From Pseudomonas sp. Leaf48 (GTDB lineage Bacteria; Pseudomonadota; Gammaproteobacteria; Pseudomonadales; Pseudomonadaceae): DNA of 64,000 nucleotides. Made by a program: the position numbers and the translations under genes. Position 1 is the stretch's first letter. The number at the start of each line of letters is the position of its first letter. The stretch is from NCBI RefSeq assembly GCF_001421885.1, contig NZ_LMLH01000030.1, forward strand, positions 124,001 to 188,000, given 5' to 3'. This document shows, piece after piece, positions 34,136 to 45,400 of this stretch. The notes under the pieces were generated by a model. That model was not told the DNA's origin. It saw only the letters and a list, made by a program, of their open reading frames with translations, and did no database searches.

Positions 34136-36202
34136 ATGAAAAATAATAATAGCCCGCTACGCCATTTACCCTGGCTGGTGCTGGCAATCGTAGGTGCGTG
34201 TGCCTTGGGTGTCGTGGCGTTGCGCCGAGGCGAGGCGATCAACGCCTTGTGGATTGTGGTCGCTGCAGTGGCCATCTATCTGGTTGCATATCGTTATTAC
34301 AGTCTGTTCATCGCCAACAACGTGATGCAACTCGATGCGCGTCGGGCTACTCCCGCCGTGCTCAACAACGATGGTCTGGACTATGTGCCGACCAACAAAC
34401 ACATTCTCTTCGGCCACCACTTCGCCGCCATTGCCGGTGCGGGGCCGCTGGTCGGTCCGGTACTGGCCGCGCAGATGGGCTACCTGCCTGGCACCCTGTG
34501 GCTGATCGCCGGGGTGGTGCTGGCCGGCGCGGTGCAGGACTTCATGGTCCTGTTCATGTCGACCCGGCGCAACGGTCGCTCCCTGGGTGACATGGTCCGC
34601 GAGGAAATGGGCCGCATCCCCGGCACCATCGCGCTGTTCGGCTGCTTCCTGATCATGATCATCATCCTTGCGGTGCTGGCGCTGATCGTGGTCAAGGCGC
34701 TGGCCGAAAGCCCGTGGGGTATTTTCACGGTGATGGCGACCATCCCGATCGCGATGTTCATGGGCATTTACATGCGCTACATCCGCCCGGGCCGCATCGG
34801 TGAGATCTCGGTGATCGGCGTGCTGTTGCTGCTCGGCTCGATCTGGCTGGGCGGGGAGATTGCCGCGGATCCGGTGTGGGCCAAGGCATTTACCTTTACC
34901 GGCATCCAGATCACCTGGATGCTGATCGGTTACGGTTTTGTGGCGGCGGTATTGCCGGTGTGGCTGATCCTCGCGCCCCGTGACTATCTGTCGACTTTCC
35001 TCAAGATCGGCACCATCGTGGCCCTGGCCATCGGCATTCTGGTGACCATGCCCGAGCTGAAAATGCCAGCGTTGACCCAGTTCATCGACGGCACCGGTCC
35101 GGTATGGAAGGGCGGTCTGTTCCCGTTCCTGTTCATCACCATCGCCTGTGGCGCCGTGTCGGGTTTCCACGCACTGATCTCCTCCGGCACCACGCCGAAG
35201 CTGCTTGATAACGAGGTAAACGCTCGTTACATCGGTTATGGCGGCATGCTGATGGAGTCCTTCGTGGCGATCATGGCCATGGTCGCCGCTTCGGTGATCG
35301 AGCCTGGTGTGTACTTCGCCATGAACAGCCCGGCCGCCGTGGTCGGCGGTGATGTGGTGGCAGTGGCGCAAGCAGTCAGCAACTGGGGCTTTGCCATCAC
35401 CCCGGAAGCCCTGCAAGCGGTAGCTCATGACATTGGTGAAACCACTATCCTGGCCCGCGCCGGCGGTGCGCCGACCCTGGCGGTGGGCATCGCACAGATC
35501 CTGCACAGTGTACTGCCAGGTGAAAACACCATGGCGTTCTGGTACCACTTCGCGATCCTGTTCGAAGCGCTGTTCATCCTGACCGCTGTCGACGCCGGTA
35601 CCCGTGCCGGGCGTTTCATGCTCCAGGACCTGCTCGGCTCTTTCGTTCCGGCACTCAAGCGTACCGAATCCTGGACGGCCAACCTGATCGCCACCGCCGG
35701 TTGCGTGGCGATGTGGGGCTGGTTGCTGTACCAGGGCGTGATCGATCCATTGGGTGGTATCAACACCTTGTGGCCGCTGTTCGGCATCTCCAACCAGATG
35801 CTGGCCGGGATCGCGCTGATGCTCGGCACTGTCGTGCTGATCAAGATGAAGCGCCAGCGCTATGTGTGGGTCACCATGGTGCCAGCGGTTTGGTTGCTTA
35901 TCTGCACCACCACTGCCGGCTTCATCAAGCTGTTCGACGCCAACCCGGCGATCGGCTTCCTGGCGCTGGCACGCAAATACAGCGATGCCCTGGCCAATGG
36001 TCAGATCCTCGCCCCGGCCAAGGACATCACCCAGATGCAACATGTGATCTTCAACGCCTATACCAACGCAACGCTGACTGCATTGTTCCTGTTTGTGGTG
36101 TTCAGCATCCTGTTCTATGCGCTCAAGGTCGGTATTTCCGCCTGGGGCAGCAAAGAGCGTACGGATAAAGAAGCGCCATTCCAGGCCCTGCCGGATGCGT
36201 AA
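34136..36202 (+). CDS. cstA: Carbon starvation protein A, pyruvate/peptide transporter
   Basis: The product has 688 residues and is a CstA/BtsT-family membrane protein with many hydrophobic helices. It shows FGHHFAAIAGAGPLVGPVLA, TRRNGRSLGDMVREEMG, FHALISSGTTPKLLDNE and FEALFILTAVDAGTRAGRF. Members of this family carry pyruvate or peptides across the inner membrane. It is followed after 14 bases by the ybdD-type gene and then by a yjiA GTPase gene, the same order as the E. coli yjiY-yjiX-yjiA unit. I chose ATG 34136 (MKNNNSPLRHLPW) with GGAA upstream. Confidence 0.93.
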   Translation: MKNNNSPLRHLPWLVLAIVGACALGVVALRRGEAINALWIVVAAVAIYLVAYRYYSLFIANNVMQLDARRATPAVLNNDGLDYVPTNKHILFGHHFAAIAGAGPLVGPVLAAQMGYLPGTLWLIAGVVLAGAVQDFMVLFMSTRRNGRSLGDMVREEMGRIPGTIALFGCFLIMIIILAVLALIVVKALAESPWGIFTVMATIPIAMFMGIYMRYIRPGRIGEISVIGVLLLLGSIWLGGEIAADPVWAKAFTFTGIQITWMLIGYGFVAAVLPVWLILAPRDYLSTFLKIGTIVALAIGILVTMPELKMPALTQFIDGTGPVWKGGLFPFLFITIACGAVSGFHALISSGTTPKLLDNEVNARYIGYGGMLMESFVAIMAMVAASVIEPGVYFAMNSPAAVVGGDVVAVAQAVSNWGFAITPEALQAVAHDIGETTILARAGGAPTLAVGIAQILHSVLPGENTMAFWYHFAILFEALFILTAVDAGTRAGRFMLQDLLGSFVPALKRTESWTANLIATAGCVAMWGWLLYQGVIDPLGGINTLWPLFGISNQMLAGIALMLGTVVLIKMKRQRYVWVTMVPAVWLLICTTTAGFIKLFDANPAIGFLALARKYSDALANGQILAPAKDITQMQHVIFNAYTNATLTALFLFVVFSILFYALKVGISAWGSKERTDKEAPFQALPDA

Positions 36203-36216
36203 ACGAGGATTGCAGC

Positions 36217-36414
36217 ATGTTCAATGACCTGAGTCGCCTGGGTAAATACCTCGGTCAGGCCGCGCGCCTGATGGTCGGCATGCCCGATTACGACAACTAC
36301 GTCGAGCATATGCAGAGCAAACACCCGGACAAACCGGTGATGAGCTACGAGATGTTCTTTCGCGAACGTCAGGAAGCCCGTTACGGTGGCAAGGGTGGGC
36401 CGAAGTGTTGTTGA
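36217..36414 (+). CDS. YbdD/YjiX-family small protein
   Basis: The product has 65 residues with the family sequence LGKYLGQAARLMVGMPDYDN and the C-terminal GGKGGPKCC. Members always accompany cstA-type transporters. ACGAGG precedes the start. Function is unknown. It probably assists or modulates the transporter, which is inference from context. Confidence 0.92.
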   Translation: MFNDLSRLGKYLGQAARLMVGMPDYDNYVEHMQSKHPDKPVMSYEMFFRERQEARYGGKGGPKCC

Positions 36415-36444
36415 TCTGACAGCCTGAGGCCGTAGTTATCCCCG

Positions 36445-36532
36445 GTGGGAGCGGGCTTGCTCGCGAATGCGGTGTGTCAGTCGACCAATTCTTTGACTGA
36501 CACACCGCATTCGCGAGCAAGCCCGCTCCCAC
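36445..36532. repeat. REP pair inside the cstA-ybdD-yjiA unit
   Basis: GTGGGAGCGGGCTTGCTCGC and its complement are separated by about 48 bases. The central arms also pair (GCGGTGTGTCAGTC with GACTGACACACCGC), so the whole 88 bases can form one long hairpin. It sits between ybdD and yjiA and could lower yjiA expression relative to cstA. Confidence 0.88.
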
Positions 36533-36578
36533 ATTTGTTTTGTGTTGTTTTTTAACTTTGTGAAACAGGAGACTCCAT

Positions 36579-37550
36579 TTGTCCTCTCCCATCCCGGTCA
36601 CGATCCTCAGCGGCTTCCTCGGCGCCGGCAAGACCACCTTGCTTCGGCATCTGTTGAAAGCCGAGCACGGCCTGAAAATCGCCGTGATCGAGAACGAATT
36701 CAGCGATGCCGGTATCGACACCCAACTATTGGGCGACGAACCAGTCCAGGTGATGACGCTGTCCAACGGCTGCGTCTGCTGCACCATCCACACCGATCTG
36801 ACCAAAGCGCTTTATCTGCTGCTCGAACGCCTCGACAAGGGTGACATCGCCTTCGACCGTCTGGTGATTGAATGCACCGGACTTGCCGACCCGGCTCCGG
36901 TGGCGCAAACCTTTTTCATCGACGAAGAACTGCGCGAGCGCTACATCCTCGACGGCATCATCACCCTGGTGGATGCGGCGCACGCCGAGCTGCACCTGAC
37001 CCAGACCATTGCCCAGGCGCAGATCGGTTTTGCCGACCGCTTGCTGGTGAGCAAGCGCGATCTGGTGGACGAACCGGCCTTTACGGCATTGAGCGAGCGT
37101 CTGGCCCGTATCAATCGCCGCGCGCCGATTCGTGTCGTTGACCATGGCAAGATCGACCTGGCCGAATTGCTTGATGTGCGCGGTTTCAACCTGAATGCCG
37201 ACCTCGGCGGTGGCGTGACATTGCGTCCGGTGAGTACGGCGCCGTCCATCGACCGAATCTCCAGCCTGGTGCTGCGCACTGACAAACCGCTGGATATCGA
37301 CAAGCTCAGCGAGTTCATGAACGAACTGTTGGAAGACCATGGAAAGCAATTGCTGCGCTACAAAGGGGTCTTGAACATCCTTGGCGAGCCGCGGCGCATG
37401 GTGTTTCAAGGGGTATTGAAGCTTTACGGTTTCGACTGGGACACCGAATGGGCCGATGATGAAGCCCGTGAAAGCGTGATCGTGTTCATCGCCGATGATT
37501 TGCCGGAAGAGAAAATCCGCGAGGGTTTTGCGCGTGTGGCGGCGGGTTGA
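36579..37550 (+). CDS. CobW/YjiA-family GTPase
   Basis: The product has 323 residues from a TTG start with CAGGAG upstream. Walker A is GFLGAGKTT, the metal-binding motif is GCVCC (SNGCVCCTIHTDL), Walker B-like is ECTGLADPAPV, and the guanine-recognition motif is SKRDLVD. The C-terminal CobW_C domain contains RYKGVLNILGE. It belongs to the G3E metallochaperone GTPases that deliver zinc or other metals. The exact client metal protein is unknown. It follows cstA-ybdD in the YjiA arrangement. Confidence 0.9.
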   Translation: MSSPIPVTILSGFLGAGKTTLLRHLLKAEHGLKIAVIENEFSDAGIDTQLLGDEPVQVMTLSNGCVCCTIHTDLTKALYLLLERLDKGDIAFDRLVIECTGLADPAPVAQTFFIDEELRERYILDGIITLVDAAHAELHLTQTIAQAQIGFADRLLVSKRDLVDEPAFTALSERLARINRRAPIRVVDHGKIDLAELLDVRGFNLNADLGGGVTLRPVSTAPSIDRISSLVLRTDKPLDIDKLSEFMNELLEDHGKQLLRYKGVLNILGEPRRMVFQGVLKLYGFDWDTEWADDEARESVIVFIADDLPEEKIREGFARVAAG

Positions 37551-37564
37551 GCATTTTTCAGTTG

Positions 37565-37598
37565 AAAAAAAACCGGCCATCTCTGGCCGGTTTTTTAT
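37565..37598. terminator. Bidirectional terminator between yjiA-like gene and glyA
   Basis: AACCGGCCA-TCTC-TGGCCGGTT forms a nine-pair stem flanked by an A run and a T run. It can end both convergent transcription units. Confidence 0.88.
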
Positions 37599-37619
37599 TG
37601 CAGCGGTTTAGCGGGCTGA

Positions 37620-38873
37620 TTAAGCGCCGTACACCGGCAGCTTCTTGCAGATAGCCTTGACCTTCTCGCGAACGGCGTCGATCACCGCTTCATTGTTCAG
37701 GTCTGCCAGGATGTCGCAGATCCAGCCGGCCAGTTCCTTGCACTCTGCTTCCTTGAAACCGCGAGTGGTCACAGCCGGAGTGCCGAAGCGCAGGCCGGAG
37801 GTGACGAACGGGGAGCGTGGATCGTTTGGTACGGAGTTCTTGTTCACGGTGATGAACGCTTTGCCCAGAGCGGCGTCGGCGTCTTTACCGGAGATTTCCT
37901 GCTTGATCAGCGACAGCAGGAACAGGTGGTTTTCAGTACCGCCGGAAACCACGTCGAAACCGCGCTCGATGAACACGCCGGCCATGGCTTTGGCGTTCTT
38001 CACCACTTGTTGCTGGTAAGCCTTGAACTCAGGCTGCAGCGCTTCCTTGAAGCAGATCGCCTTGGCAGCGATCACGTGCTCCAGCGGGCCACCCTGGGCG
38101 CCCGGGAATACCGCGGAGTTCAGCTTCTTCTCGATGTCGGCGTTGGCGCGAGCCAGGATCAGGCCGCCACGTGGACCGCGCAGGGTCTTGTGGGTGGTGG
38201 TGGTCACCACGTCAGCAAATGGCACCGGGTTCGGGTAGACGCCAGCGGCGACCAGACCGGCCACGTGGGCCATGTCGACGAACAGGTAAGCGCCAACCTT
38301 GTCAGCGATTTCGCGGAAACGCGGGAAGTCCAGAATCTGAGAATAGGCAGAGAAACCGGCCACGATCATTTTCGGCTTGTGCTCAACCGCCAGGCGCTCG
38401 ACTTCGTCGTAGTCGATCAGACCGTTGGTGTCGATGCCGTACTGGATGGCGTTGTACAGCTTGCCCGAAGACGAAACGCTGGCACCGTGCGTCAGGTGAC
38501 CGCCGTGGGCCAGGCTCATGCCCAGGATGGTGTCGCCGGCCGACAGCAGGGCCAGGTAAACGGCACTGTTGGCTTGCGAGCCAGCGTGCGGCTGAACGTT
38601 GGCGTAGTCGGCGCCGAACAGCTCTTTGGCGCGATCGATAGCCAGCTGCTCGACGATGTCTACGTACTCGCAACCACCGTAGTAGCGCTTGCCCGGGTAG
38701 CCTTCGGCGTACTTGTTGGTCAGTACCGAGCCTTGAGCTTCCATCACCGCAGGGCTGGTGTAGTTTTCCGAAGCGATCAGCTCAATGTGCTCTTCCTGGC
38801 GCTGAGCTTCTTGCTCCATGGCGGCAAAGAGATCGGCGTCGTACTTGGCAATAGTCAAATCACGGCTGAACAT
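37620..38873 (-). CDS. glyA: Serine hydroxymethyltransferase
   Basis: The product has 417 residues. GlyA converts serine and tetrahydrofolate to glycine and 5,10-methylene-THF with PLP. The PLP lysine is in TTTTHKTLRGPRGG. IASENYTSPAVMEAQGS and YPGKRYYGGCE are typical. I took the ATG at 38873 (MFSRDLTIAKYD); a codon four residues upstream is also possible. It lies convergent to yjiA and upstream of morA on the same strand. Confidence 0.97.
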   Translation of the reverse strand: MFSRDLTIAKYDADLFAAMEQEAQRQEEHIELIASENYTSPAVMEAQGSVLTNKYAEGYPGKRYYGGCEYVDIVEQLAIDRAKELFGADYANVQPHAGSQANSAVYLALLSAGDTILGMSLAHGGHLTHGASVSSSGKLYNAIQYGIDTNGLIDYDEVERLAVEHKPKMIVAGFSAYSQILDFPRFREIADKVGAYLFVDMAHVAGLVAAGVYPNPVPFADVVTTTTHKTLRGPRGGLILARANADIEKKLNSAVFPGAQGGPLEHVIAAKAICFKEALQPEFKAYQQQVVKNAKAMAGVFIERGFDVVSGGTENHLFLLSLIKQEISGKDADAALGKAFITVNKNSVPNDPRSPFVTSGLRFGTPAVTTRGFKEAECKELAGWICDILADLNNEAVIDAVREKVKAICKKLPVYGA

Positions 38874-38994
38874 GGCGGTCCTCAAGGATCGGGGGCAGAA
38901 AAGGGGGGCATTCTAACTCAATGGGTTTTAGATGGCATATGAAACGGCATCATGTCGCAGACAAGTGGGCTTCATGACGGGATCAGCGGTGACT

Positions 38995-39214
38995 GTGGCA
39001 AGGGGGCTTGTCGGAATGCCGCATCGCCCCGTTCGGCTGCGCAGTCGTCGCAAATTGCACGGGCCCATGCTGTCTGAAGACATGTGATCGCAGATCAGGG
39101 GCCGCTTCGCGCCCCAACGGGGGCAAGCCCCCTCGCCACAAGGCAAGCCCCCTGGCCACAAGGCAAGCCCCTGGCCACAAGGCAAGCCCCTCGCCACAGG
39201 GTCGGTCGCCACAG
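38995..39214. repeat. Composite repeat between glyA and morA with a 4-unit tandem array
   Basis: The left part (GTGGCAAGGGGGCTTGTCGG) pairs with GGGGGCAAGCCCCCTCGCCA near 39120 and belongs to the same family as the elements at 52.6 and 63.1 kb. It then runs into a tandem array of about 20-base units (39122-39198: GGCAAGCCCCCTCGCCACAA and three variants), and a partial unit follows. The array ends about ten bases after the morA stop codon. No gene is seen in this 351-base gap. Confidence 0.85.
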
Positions 39215-39224
39215 GGCCGGTCAA

Positions 39225-42200
39225 TCAGCCGAATATGAAGATGGCATCGTTGCTGAACCGCGTTTCGAATTTGCCGGCCGGCATTGGCCGGCCGAACAGA
39301 TACCCCTGAACCTCATCGCAACCATGCTCACGCAGGAAGTCCAGTTGCTCCTGGGTTTCCACGCCCTCGGCGATCACCGCCAGGTTGAGGCTATGGGCCA
39401 TGGCGATAATCGCCCTGGCAATCTGCGCATCCTGTTCACCCGACGGCAGGCCGTCGACGAAGGTTCGGTCGATTTTCAGCACGTCGATCGGGAATTGCTT
39501 GAGGTAGTTGAGCGATGAATAGCCGGTACCGAAGTCGTCGACCGCGATGCTCAGGCCGAGGTTTTTCAGCCCGGCGAGGATCTGCATCGCTTCGCTGACT
39601 TCACGCATCAGGATACTTTCGGTCAGTTCCAGCTCCAGGCAGGCGGGTGGCAGGCCGGTTTCCTTGAGAATGGTGGCGATCCGCATACCGAGTTGGCCGT
39701 CGGAGAACTGTCGTGCCGAGATGTTCACCGAAACCTTCGGCACGCGCACCTGGGCCAGATGCCAGGTCTTGAGCTGGCGACAGGCCTCGCCGATCACCCA
39801 GTCGCCGACATCCACCACCAGCCCCAGCTCCTCGAGCACCGGAATGAAGTCCCCAGGCGGCACCAGCCCGCGCCGCGGATGGCGCCAGCGCAGCAGCGCT
39901 TCGGCACCGGTCAGGCGTTTGCCGTCACCGCTGAACTGCGGCTGGTAATACAACACGAACTCGTTCTGTTCCAGCGCATGGCGCAAGTCGCTTTCCAGCT
40001 CCAGGCGCTCCAGAGCACTGGCGTTCATGTCCGCCTGATAGAACTGGAAGTTGTTCTTGCCGCGTTCCTTGGCGTGGTACATCGCCGTGTCGGCGTTCTT
40101 CATCAGTTGACTGAGTTCATTGCCATCCTGAGGGCTCAGGGCGATGCCGACGCTGGCGGTGACGAAGAACTCGCGACCTTCGAGCACGAACGGTTTTACC
40201 AGGCTGGCGAGAATCTGCTCGGCCACGTGAATGGCCCTGGTCAAGGCGACTTCGCGGTTGGCCCGTGGTTGCAGGAGCAAGGTGAATTCGTCGCCACCCA
40301 TGCGTGCCACGGTGTCGTCATCGTCGACGCAACCGAGCAGGCGCGTGGCCATATCCTTGAGCATGCGATCGCCGGCGGCATGGCCCAGAGAGTCGTTGAT
40401 CGGTTTGAAACGGTCGAGGTCGAGAAACATCAACACCACCCACGACTTCTGTCGTTCGGCTACCTGCAAGGCTGTGTGCAGACGATCCTGGAACAGCGAG
40501 CGGTTGGGCAGATGGGTCAGGGCATCGTAGTAGGCAAGGCGGTGAATGCGTTGCTCGCTGGCCTTGCGCTCGCTGATGTCGGTGAAAAAGCATACATAGC
40601 TGGCCAGATCGCCTTCATCGTCGAGTACCGCGGTAATCCCGACCCAGGCCGGATAGTGCTCGCCATTGCGCCGCTTGAGCCAGACTTCGCCTTCCCAGGT
40701 GCTGTGCTGGTGCAGTTGCTTGAGCACATAACGCAGATGGGCATCCTGCTGCTCGTCGACCGTCAGCATGTTCGGCAACTGGTCGAGCACTTGCTCCACC
40801 GCATACCCGCTGACGCGACTGAAGGCTTCGTTGGCCTGGACGATATAGCCGGCCGGGTCGGTGATCAGGATCGCCGAGGTCGAGTGTTCAAATACGGTGG
40901 CGGCCATGCGCAGGTCTTTCTCGGCCCTGCGCTGCTGGCTGATGTCGCGGCCGACCCCGAGCACGCCTTCAAAGGCGTCATGCTCGTCCCACACCAATAC
41001 CAGTCGCAGTTCGATAGGGATCTTGCGTCCGTCGGCGCGCAGACAGTCAAACAGGAACATCTGCGTTTGCACCTGATTGCGCAGCAACGCCAGTTGTTCG
41101 GGTTGATCCAGTGCTTTATTGACCCGCGCCATCAGGCTGGAAATGCCGGTCAATTGTTGCGGGTTGGCGATGGTCGACTGCCAGCCGTTCTGGAAAATCC
41201 ACTCGGCATCGTAGCCCAGCACCGCTTGCACCGAGGGGCTGACGTAGTTGAGAGACAGGCGGCTGTCGGTGGAGAAGATCACGTCGCTGATGCTTTCGGC
41301 GAGCATTCGGTACCGCTGCTCGCTGTCGCGCAAGGACTCGCTGGCTTCAATCTGGTCGGTGATGTCCTTGGCCACACCAATGATCCGCGTGACCTGGTCG
41401 TGTTTGTCCCGTGCCAGGGCCTGTTCGCGGATTTCGAAGCGTCGCCATTGGCCGTCGCGATGGCGGAAGCGCAGCTGGCACTGCATCAACTGGCGATAGC
41501 CGGCCTGGCGCTGGGTCTGGCGGGAGCGATGGTAGAAGTCGGCGTCTTCGGGGTGCAGGAGGATTTCCCAGAAGTACTCGCCCATCTGGTGCAGTTCGGT
41601 GCGGTTGTAGGCGAGTGTCTGGCCCAGATGGTGGTTGCTGAAGATCATGCGTTGGCTGATCACGTCCTGCACATAAAGGTGGTCGGGTACGGTACGCACC
41701 ACGTCCGACCAGAAGCCTTCTCGCTCCAGTAGCGACAGTTCGACGAGCTTGCGGCTGGTGATGTCAGCGATGCTGAGGATCACTGCATTGTAATCGGCGG
41801 GGTCTTCGGGCAGGCGCAGCACCAGCCACAGGTGCTGGTCGCGACCATTGGCGGCCTGCAGCTTGATCTCCAGTTCAAACTGATTGATCTGGTTGAGTAC
41901 GGTTTCCAGAACCTGGTTGCCGATAGCGATACCATCCAGCGGGTTACCTTCGATCAGCAGTTTCCAGGCCTTGTCGCCGGTATCGACATTGAGCAGTTGC
42001 AGCGCAAGCTGGTTGACCTCGGTGATACGCAGTTCCTGCAGCGCGCGCCGGCGTTGCTCCGGGATCTGCAGCCAGGTCTGCAACTGTTCGCTGTCATGCA
42101 GCTGCGCCTTGTCGAAGAAACTCTTGAGGCCGGACATGTCGAGCACGCACAAGGCGACGCCTGTGCCTTCGAAAATATCCTGATAACGCCTGCGGCCTTC

Positions 42201-43073
42201 ATTGAGCTGGCGTTGGCGACGGCGCATATTCAGCAAGGCGATAAATGGCAGCATGGAAAAAGCCAGGCCCAGCAGGCACTTGCCGATGAACGCCGGCAAC
42301 AGCTCTTCCAGCACGCGCTGACGATCAAACAGGCCGCGCAGTTGCCAGTCGCTGCTGCTCAGCGCGACCGTCAGTACGCTGTTGGCAATATCGTCTGCAG
42401 TCAATGTGCCCGGGTTGACCTGGGGTAACGTTTCGTCACGGCTGATGATCTGGTGATTGAGGCGGTTTTCTACCAGCCACAACGGACGATTTACCGCTTC
42501 GGTCTGCCTGGTCAGGCTGGAGAAGAACGTCGGCGCCAGACGCAACGCCCAGTAGCCCCGGGAGCTTCCGCTGGCTTGATGCAGGAGCAAGTGCACCACC
42601 GAGCCATCGCTGGCATTGCTGAAGTAGTGCACCTGGGAGCGACTGCGCCGGACCAGTTCGCTCAGATAATCGCCGTCATCGCTGACCGCAGCGCTGTCAC
42701 TGATGATCTGTCCGGACGGGCTGAGCAAGGCCAGGCTGCGCAGGTCTGGCAGGGACTGTTGCAGCTTGCGCAGGAGGGCCTGCAGTTCTTCGGCGTCCTG
42801 TGGCTGTTCGACAATCGGTAGCAGGTTGAGGGCAATTTGCGCATTGAGTGTCATGTTCAGGCTGACTTGCGCGGCCAGGTCGGCGGTGTAGTCGATGGTG
42901 TACTGACGCTGGGTTTTCCGGGTTTCGTGCAGTTGATCGAGCAACTGCCAAAACAACAGGGCCAGCAGCAACAAAACCAGGGCCGCCAGGGTGCCTTTCA
43001 GAGGCCCGCGCAGGGGTGAGCCAGGCGCTGCAGTCGGCGCGCTGGAGGTCAGAGGCGAAGGGACGTTGGACAA
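39225..43073 (-). CDS. morA: MorA-type GGDEF/EAL c-di-GMP protein
   Basis: The product has 1282 residues. A first membrane helix (LAALVLLLLALLFWQLL), a periplasmic sensor domain up to about residue 260 and a second helix (CLLGLAFSMLPFIALL) precede several PAS domains (about 300-840). The GGDEF domain carries an intact MGGDEF motif. The RxxD inhibitory site reads DDDD and is therefore missing, so product feedback may be absent. The EAL domain keeps AEALLRW, VNISARQF, ELTE, DDFGTGYSSL, LKID and AEGVE, which suggests active phosphodiesterase. MorA controls motility and biofilm in P. aeruginosa. It lies near mapZ, which encodes a c-di-GMP receptor, and the glyA-morA order is as in P. aeruginosa. 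Confidence 0.9.
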   Translation of the reverse strand: MSNVPSPLTSSAPTAAPGSPLRGPLKGTLAALVLLLLALLFWQLLDQLHETRKTQRQYTIDYTADLAAQVSLNMTLNAQIALNLLPIVEQPQDAEELQALLRKLQQSLPDLRSLALLSPSGQIISDSAAVSDDGDYLSELVRRSRSQVHYFSNASDGSVVHLLLHQASGSSRGYWALRLAPTFFSSLTRQTEAVNRPLWLVENRLNHQIISRDETLPQVNPGTLTADDIANSVLTVALSSSDWQLRGLFDRQRVLEELLPAFIGKCLLGLAFSMLPFIALLNMRRRQRQLNEGRRRYQDIFEGTGVALCVLDMSGLKSFFDKAQLHDSEQLQTWLQIPEQRRRALQELRITEVNQLALQLLNVDTGDKAWKLLIEGNPLDGIAIGNQVLETVLNQINQFELEIKLQAANGRDQHLWLVLRLPEDPADYNAVILSIADITSRKLVELSLLEREGFWSDVVRTVPDHLYVQDVISQRMIFSNHHLGQTLAYNRTELHQMGEYFWEILLHPEDADFYHRSRQTQRQAGYRQLMQCQLRFRHRDGQWRRFEIREQALARDKHDQVTRIIGVAKDITDQIEASESLRDSEQRYRMLAESISDVIFSTDSRLSLNYVSPSVQAVLGYDAEWIFQNGWQSTIANPQQLTGISSLMARVNKALDQPEQLALLRNQVQTQMFLFDCLRADGRKIPIELRLVLVWDEHDAFEGVLGVGRDISQQRRAEKDLRMAATVFEHSTSAILITDPAGYIVQANEAFSRVSGYAVEQVLDQLPNMLTVDEQQDAHLRYVLKQLHQHSTWEGEVWLKRRNGEHYPAWVGITAVLDDEGDLASYVCFFTDISERKASEQRIHRLAYYDALTHLPNRSLFQDRLHTALQVAERQKSWVVLMFLDLDRFKPINDSLGHAAGDRMLKDMATRLLGCVDDDDTVARMGGDEFTLLLQPRANREVALTRAIHVAEQILASLVKPFVLEGREFFVTASVGIALSPQDGNELSQLMKNADTAMYHAKERGKNNFQFYQADMNASALERLELESDLRHALEQNEFVLYYQPQFSGDGKRLTGAEALLRWRHPRRGLVPPGDFIPVLEELGLVVDVGDWVIGEACRQLKTWHLAQVRVPKVSVNISARQFSDGQLGMRIATILKETGLPPACLELELTESILMREVSEAMQILAGLKNLGLSIAVDDFGTGYSSLNYLKQFPIDVLKIDRTFVDGLPSGEQDAQIARAIIAMAHSLNLAVIAEGVETQEQLDFLREHGCDEVQGYLFGRPMPAGKFETRFSNDAIFIFG

Positions 43074-43362
43074 GCTGTAATCCTGCGGTTTGGCTGGACT
43101 GGCGCGACGTGCACTATAAGCCGGACGCCCGAAGGGCGGCTAGCATGCCTTGAGTTGTGGCGAAGTGCCAGTCCTGGGCCGCCGGCTGGACTGCCATCTG
43201 TCATTAAGGTAGCTTTACCGGTTACGCGGGAGCGTTCCAGCTCCTAAAATCAGGCTTTTTCAGCGCACCCGTATTGAAATCCATCAAACGGATGACGCGC
43301 ACGGTCTGGCCGGGCATCGCCCGCGCTCCAATCATTCATCAGTCACTGACCCTAGGTTCTCC

Positions 43363-45027
<1,665 letters not shown>

Positions 45028-45044
45028 TTCGGGTTGGTCGCATG

Positions 45045-45076
45045 AAAACGGAGCCTTCGGGCTCCGTTTTTTTTTT
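45045..45076 (+). terminator. Intrinsic terminator of ettA
   Basis: ACGGAGCC-TTCG-GGCTCCGT is an eight-pair stem with a stable TTCG loop and ten T residues. It lies 18 bases after the ettA stop. Confidence 0.92.
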
Positions 45077-45110
45077 GCCCGGTTTTTTTCAGGTATACCG
45101 AATTGAATTC

Positions 45111-45203
45111 ATCGCCGGCAGGCCAGCTCCCACGGAGTTTTGTGCAGACAGCAAATACTGATTCACCCCCAATCCCCTGTGGGAGCTGGTCTGCCAGCGA
45201 TCG
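45111..45203. repeat. REP pair, CAGCTCCCAC/GTGGGAGCTG subtype
   Basis: ATCGCCGGCAGGCCAGCTCC and GGAGCTGGTCTGCCAGCGAT are inverted and enclose about 45 bases. It is a diverged relative of the GTGGGAGC repeats. With the terminator it fills the first half of the 373-base gap between ettA and gdhA. The second half should hold the gdhA promoter, and I see nothing else there. Confidence 0.75.
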
Positions 45204-45400
45204 CGTTGTACCTGATGGTGCAAAACACGACTTGTGAATCCCTTTTGCGGTGCAATTTGAGCTCAAAACTCGGATAATTTATATCCTGCGCACCATTTAA
45301 TTTCACAAATGCGACATATCGCTCTGTTCTTGTGCGCGATCCCTTTGTTAAAGTCCGGCCCAATCGCTCCCAATGACAATAAATTTGCCGAGACTTTTTC

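Noticed and set aside
34166..36043. A 625-residue frame opposite cstA
   Set aside because: It is antisense to well-conserved membrane helices and has the same His/Gln/Asp-rich shadow composition.
38995..39214. Tandem units considered as a CRISPR array
   Set aside because: Units are contiguous with no spacers of unique sequence, and no cas genes are present.
39693..41732. A 679-residue frame opposite morA
   Set aside because: It is the antisense shadow of the PAS/GGDEF region, with no recognisable fold or ribosome-binding site.
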